From positions 1-5,022 of the forward strand of contig DASWMO010000063.1 of the NCBI GenBank assembly GCA_036399715.1: DNA of 5,022 nucleotides. Direction: 5' to 3'. Made by a program: the position numbers and the translations under genes. Of the stretch, positions 3,968 to 5,022 are shown in pieces. The notes beneath the pieces were generated by a model. That model searched no databases. It was not told the DNA's origin and was given only the letters and a program-made list of their open reading frames with translations. Numbering within the stretch: the stretch's first letter is position 1; each line of letters opens with the position of its first letter. Source of the stretch: DASVSE01 sp036399715 (GTDB lineage: Bacteria; Bacteroidota; Rhodothermia; Rhodothermales; Rubricoccaceae).

Positions 3968-5022
3968 CTACTCCCCGCTCCCTTGCTGGCTTGCCTGCAC
4001 GGCCTCCCGTAGCCCGGGCGCGAAGCTCGCCCGCCGCACCTCGCGGAGGTGGCCGCGCCGCACCGCGCCTTCGACGAGTTCGTAGCCCATCAGCGCGAAC
4101 ACGCGTCCGCCGATGAAGAGCGGCCGCGCGTTGCCGTACCAGTCCACGCACGACGCCCGGCAGCCGTCGTCGGCGTTGCGGTCGGGGTCGGCCGCCAGCT
4201 CACCGAGCGCGCTCAGAGCGCCGCCGCGGTTCTCGACGTAGAGCACGGCGACCGAGCCGTCCCACAGCGACTCATAGCGGCCCGCGCCGGCCCGCCGGAC
4301 GGGCAGCCCGAGGAGGCCGCGGTCGCCGTCAGTCGGGCGGTAGAAGTAGCCGTGGCTGCGGCTCTCGCCCTGCGCGGCGCCCATCATCGCGTAGCGGCTC
4401 ACGACGCGCGGGTCGGCGCCGAGGCGGAGCGCGCTGAGGTACAGGTCCGCCCCACCCGAGCCGACGAGGACGGCGCCGTCGCCCAGCGCCTCGATGCGCT
4501 CGACGCCGTGCGGTACCTCCGCCGAGGCGACCGCGCCCGTCCGCCAGTCCACGACGTGCGCCTGCGACGACCGCCGCTCGCCGTTCCACGGGGCGCTGCC
4601 GTAGATCACGTGGCTGCCGACGAACCGGTTGGCGAGCGGCCCCTCGCCCGCCTCGGGGAGCGGGCGGTACGCCGCGCGCGGCGCGGCGGCGGCGCCGTCG
4701 CCGAACGAGGCGAGCGGGACACGGAGCAGGGCGAGGCCCGAGTGGTCGCGCTCGGAGCCCCACATCCACTGCCCGTCGCCGTCCTCGGCGACGAGCACCT
4801 GAAGGTGGCCGTCGGCTTCGAGGAACGAGAACTGGTCCGTCGGGCCGCCGGCGACGCCGAGCGCGCGCGGCGCGCTGCCGTCGAGCGGGAGGCGATAGAG
4901 GACCGACGGCGCGGCATCGTCCAGCGCGGCGTCGTCCGGTGCGTCGGCGTTCTGAGACGCGGGCCAGCCCGAGAGCCAGACGTAGACAGCTTCGGGCGAG
5001 GTGTAGAACGTATGATTGAACG
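3968..5022 (-). CDS. Beta-propeller domain protein, C-terminal part (PF09826-like), cut by window edge
   Basis: The reading frame is open from the window edge at 5022 to a TAG at 3968 (350 residues seen). The GTG at 4798 is internal, because the 74 codons before it continue the same protein. Repeating blade-like strands are visible: AVYVWLSGW (11-19), VLYRLPLDG (40-48), DQFSFLEADGHLQVLVAEDG (62-81), NRFVGSHVIYGS (132-143), ADLYLSALRL (191-200), SVAVLYVENRGG (256-267), ARPLFIGGRVFALMGYEL (298-315). The blocks DQFSF-E-x-x-G-x-LxV, QGESRSHG followed by LLGLPV, and RxLFIGxRVF resemble the conserved order in secreted Beta_propel (PF09826) proteins (NQFSMDE.G.LRVATT, DHKA...LLA.PV, RSLYIG..LYT). 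The family is therefore likely, but the match is from memory. Any signal peptide lies outside the window. The role is unknown; known members are extracytoplasmic. Its leftward orientation matches vapBC, but a 219-bp gap makes co-transcription doubtful. Confidence 0.7.
   Translation of the reverse strand, partial: FNHTFYTSPEAVYVWLSGWPASQNADAPDDAALDDAAPSVLYRLPLDGSAPRALGVAGGPTDQFSFLEADGHLQVLVAEDGDGQWMWGSERDHSGLALLRVPLASFGDGAAAAPRAAYRPLPEAGEGPLANRFVGSHVIYGSAPWNGERRSSQAHVVDWRTGAVASAEVPHGVERIEALGDGAVLVGSGGADLYLSALRLGADPRVVSRYAMMGAAQGESRSHGYFYRPTDGDRGLLGLPVRRAGAGRYESLWDGSVAVLYVENRGGALSALGELAADPDRNADDGCRASCVDWYGNARPLFIGGRVFALMGYELVEGAVRRGHLREVRRASFAPGLREAVQASQQGSGE

Noticed and set aside
1..5022. CRISPR array, tRNA, rRNA or IS element
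   Set aside because: No spaced direct repeats of CRISPR type, no tRNA cloverleaf or conserved rRNA sequence, and no transposase were recognised. The only tandem repeats are the short-period array and the attI repeats.

Overview
This is a GC-rich (roughly two-thirds G+C) bacterial chromosomal segment with no phage or IS genes. The sequence alone does not fix the taxon. The style (GC-rich codons, few Shine-Dalgarno sites, a PF09826-like beta-propeller protein) would suit a marine or environmental lineage such as Rhodothermota, but that is a weak guess.

The left half (about 1-2235) is an integron platform. A full-length integron-type tyrosine recombinase (IntI) runs rightward from 1258. Divergent from it, on the minus strand, is a secreted or membrane-anchored alpha/beta hydrolase that I interpret as the first gene cassette. 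Its start codon lies 12 nt past a GTTAGCC core site (1081-1087). Its last codons (peptide ANPPLHRTA) run through the complementary GGCTAAC box and the left arm of an attC-like imperfect hairpin (about 103-199), with one unpaired base in the L stem. Between the core site and intI there are three direct repeats (1106-1125, 1127-1146, 1187-1206). The nearest sits 31 nt from the core site, resembling the DR1/DR2 layout of attI1. The third repeat also has an inverted partner, giving a palindrome just upstream of intI.

The middle (2236-2994) holds no convincing gene. It carries a perfect 10-bp inverted repeat (2544-2580) and an unusual, exactly 10-bp-periodic tandem array (2691-2770) whose units change along its length and end in a 20-bp higher-order repeat.

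The right half (2995-3748) is a leftward VapBC toxin-antitoxin operon (AbrB-type antitoxin, then PIN-domain toxin, with overlapping genes). A divergent or independent regulatory gap follows, with a G10 tract and a small palindrome. Last is the C-terminal part (350 residues, open at the window edge) of a leftward beta-propeller-like protein.

Taken together, the hydrolase would be expressed from a promoter in or near attI, and IntI would act on attI and attC. VapBC, just beyond intI, could stabilise the region, although it shows no attC and is probably not itself a cassette.
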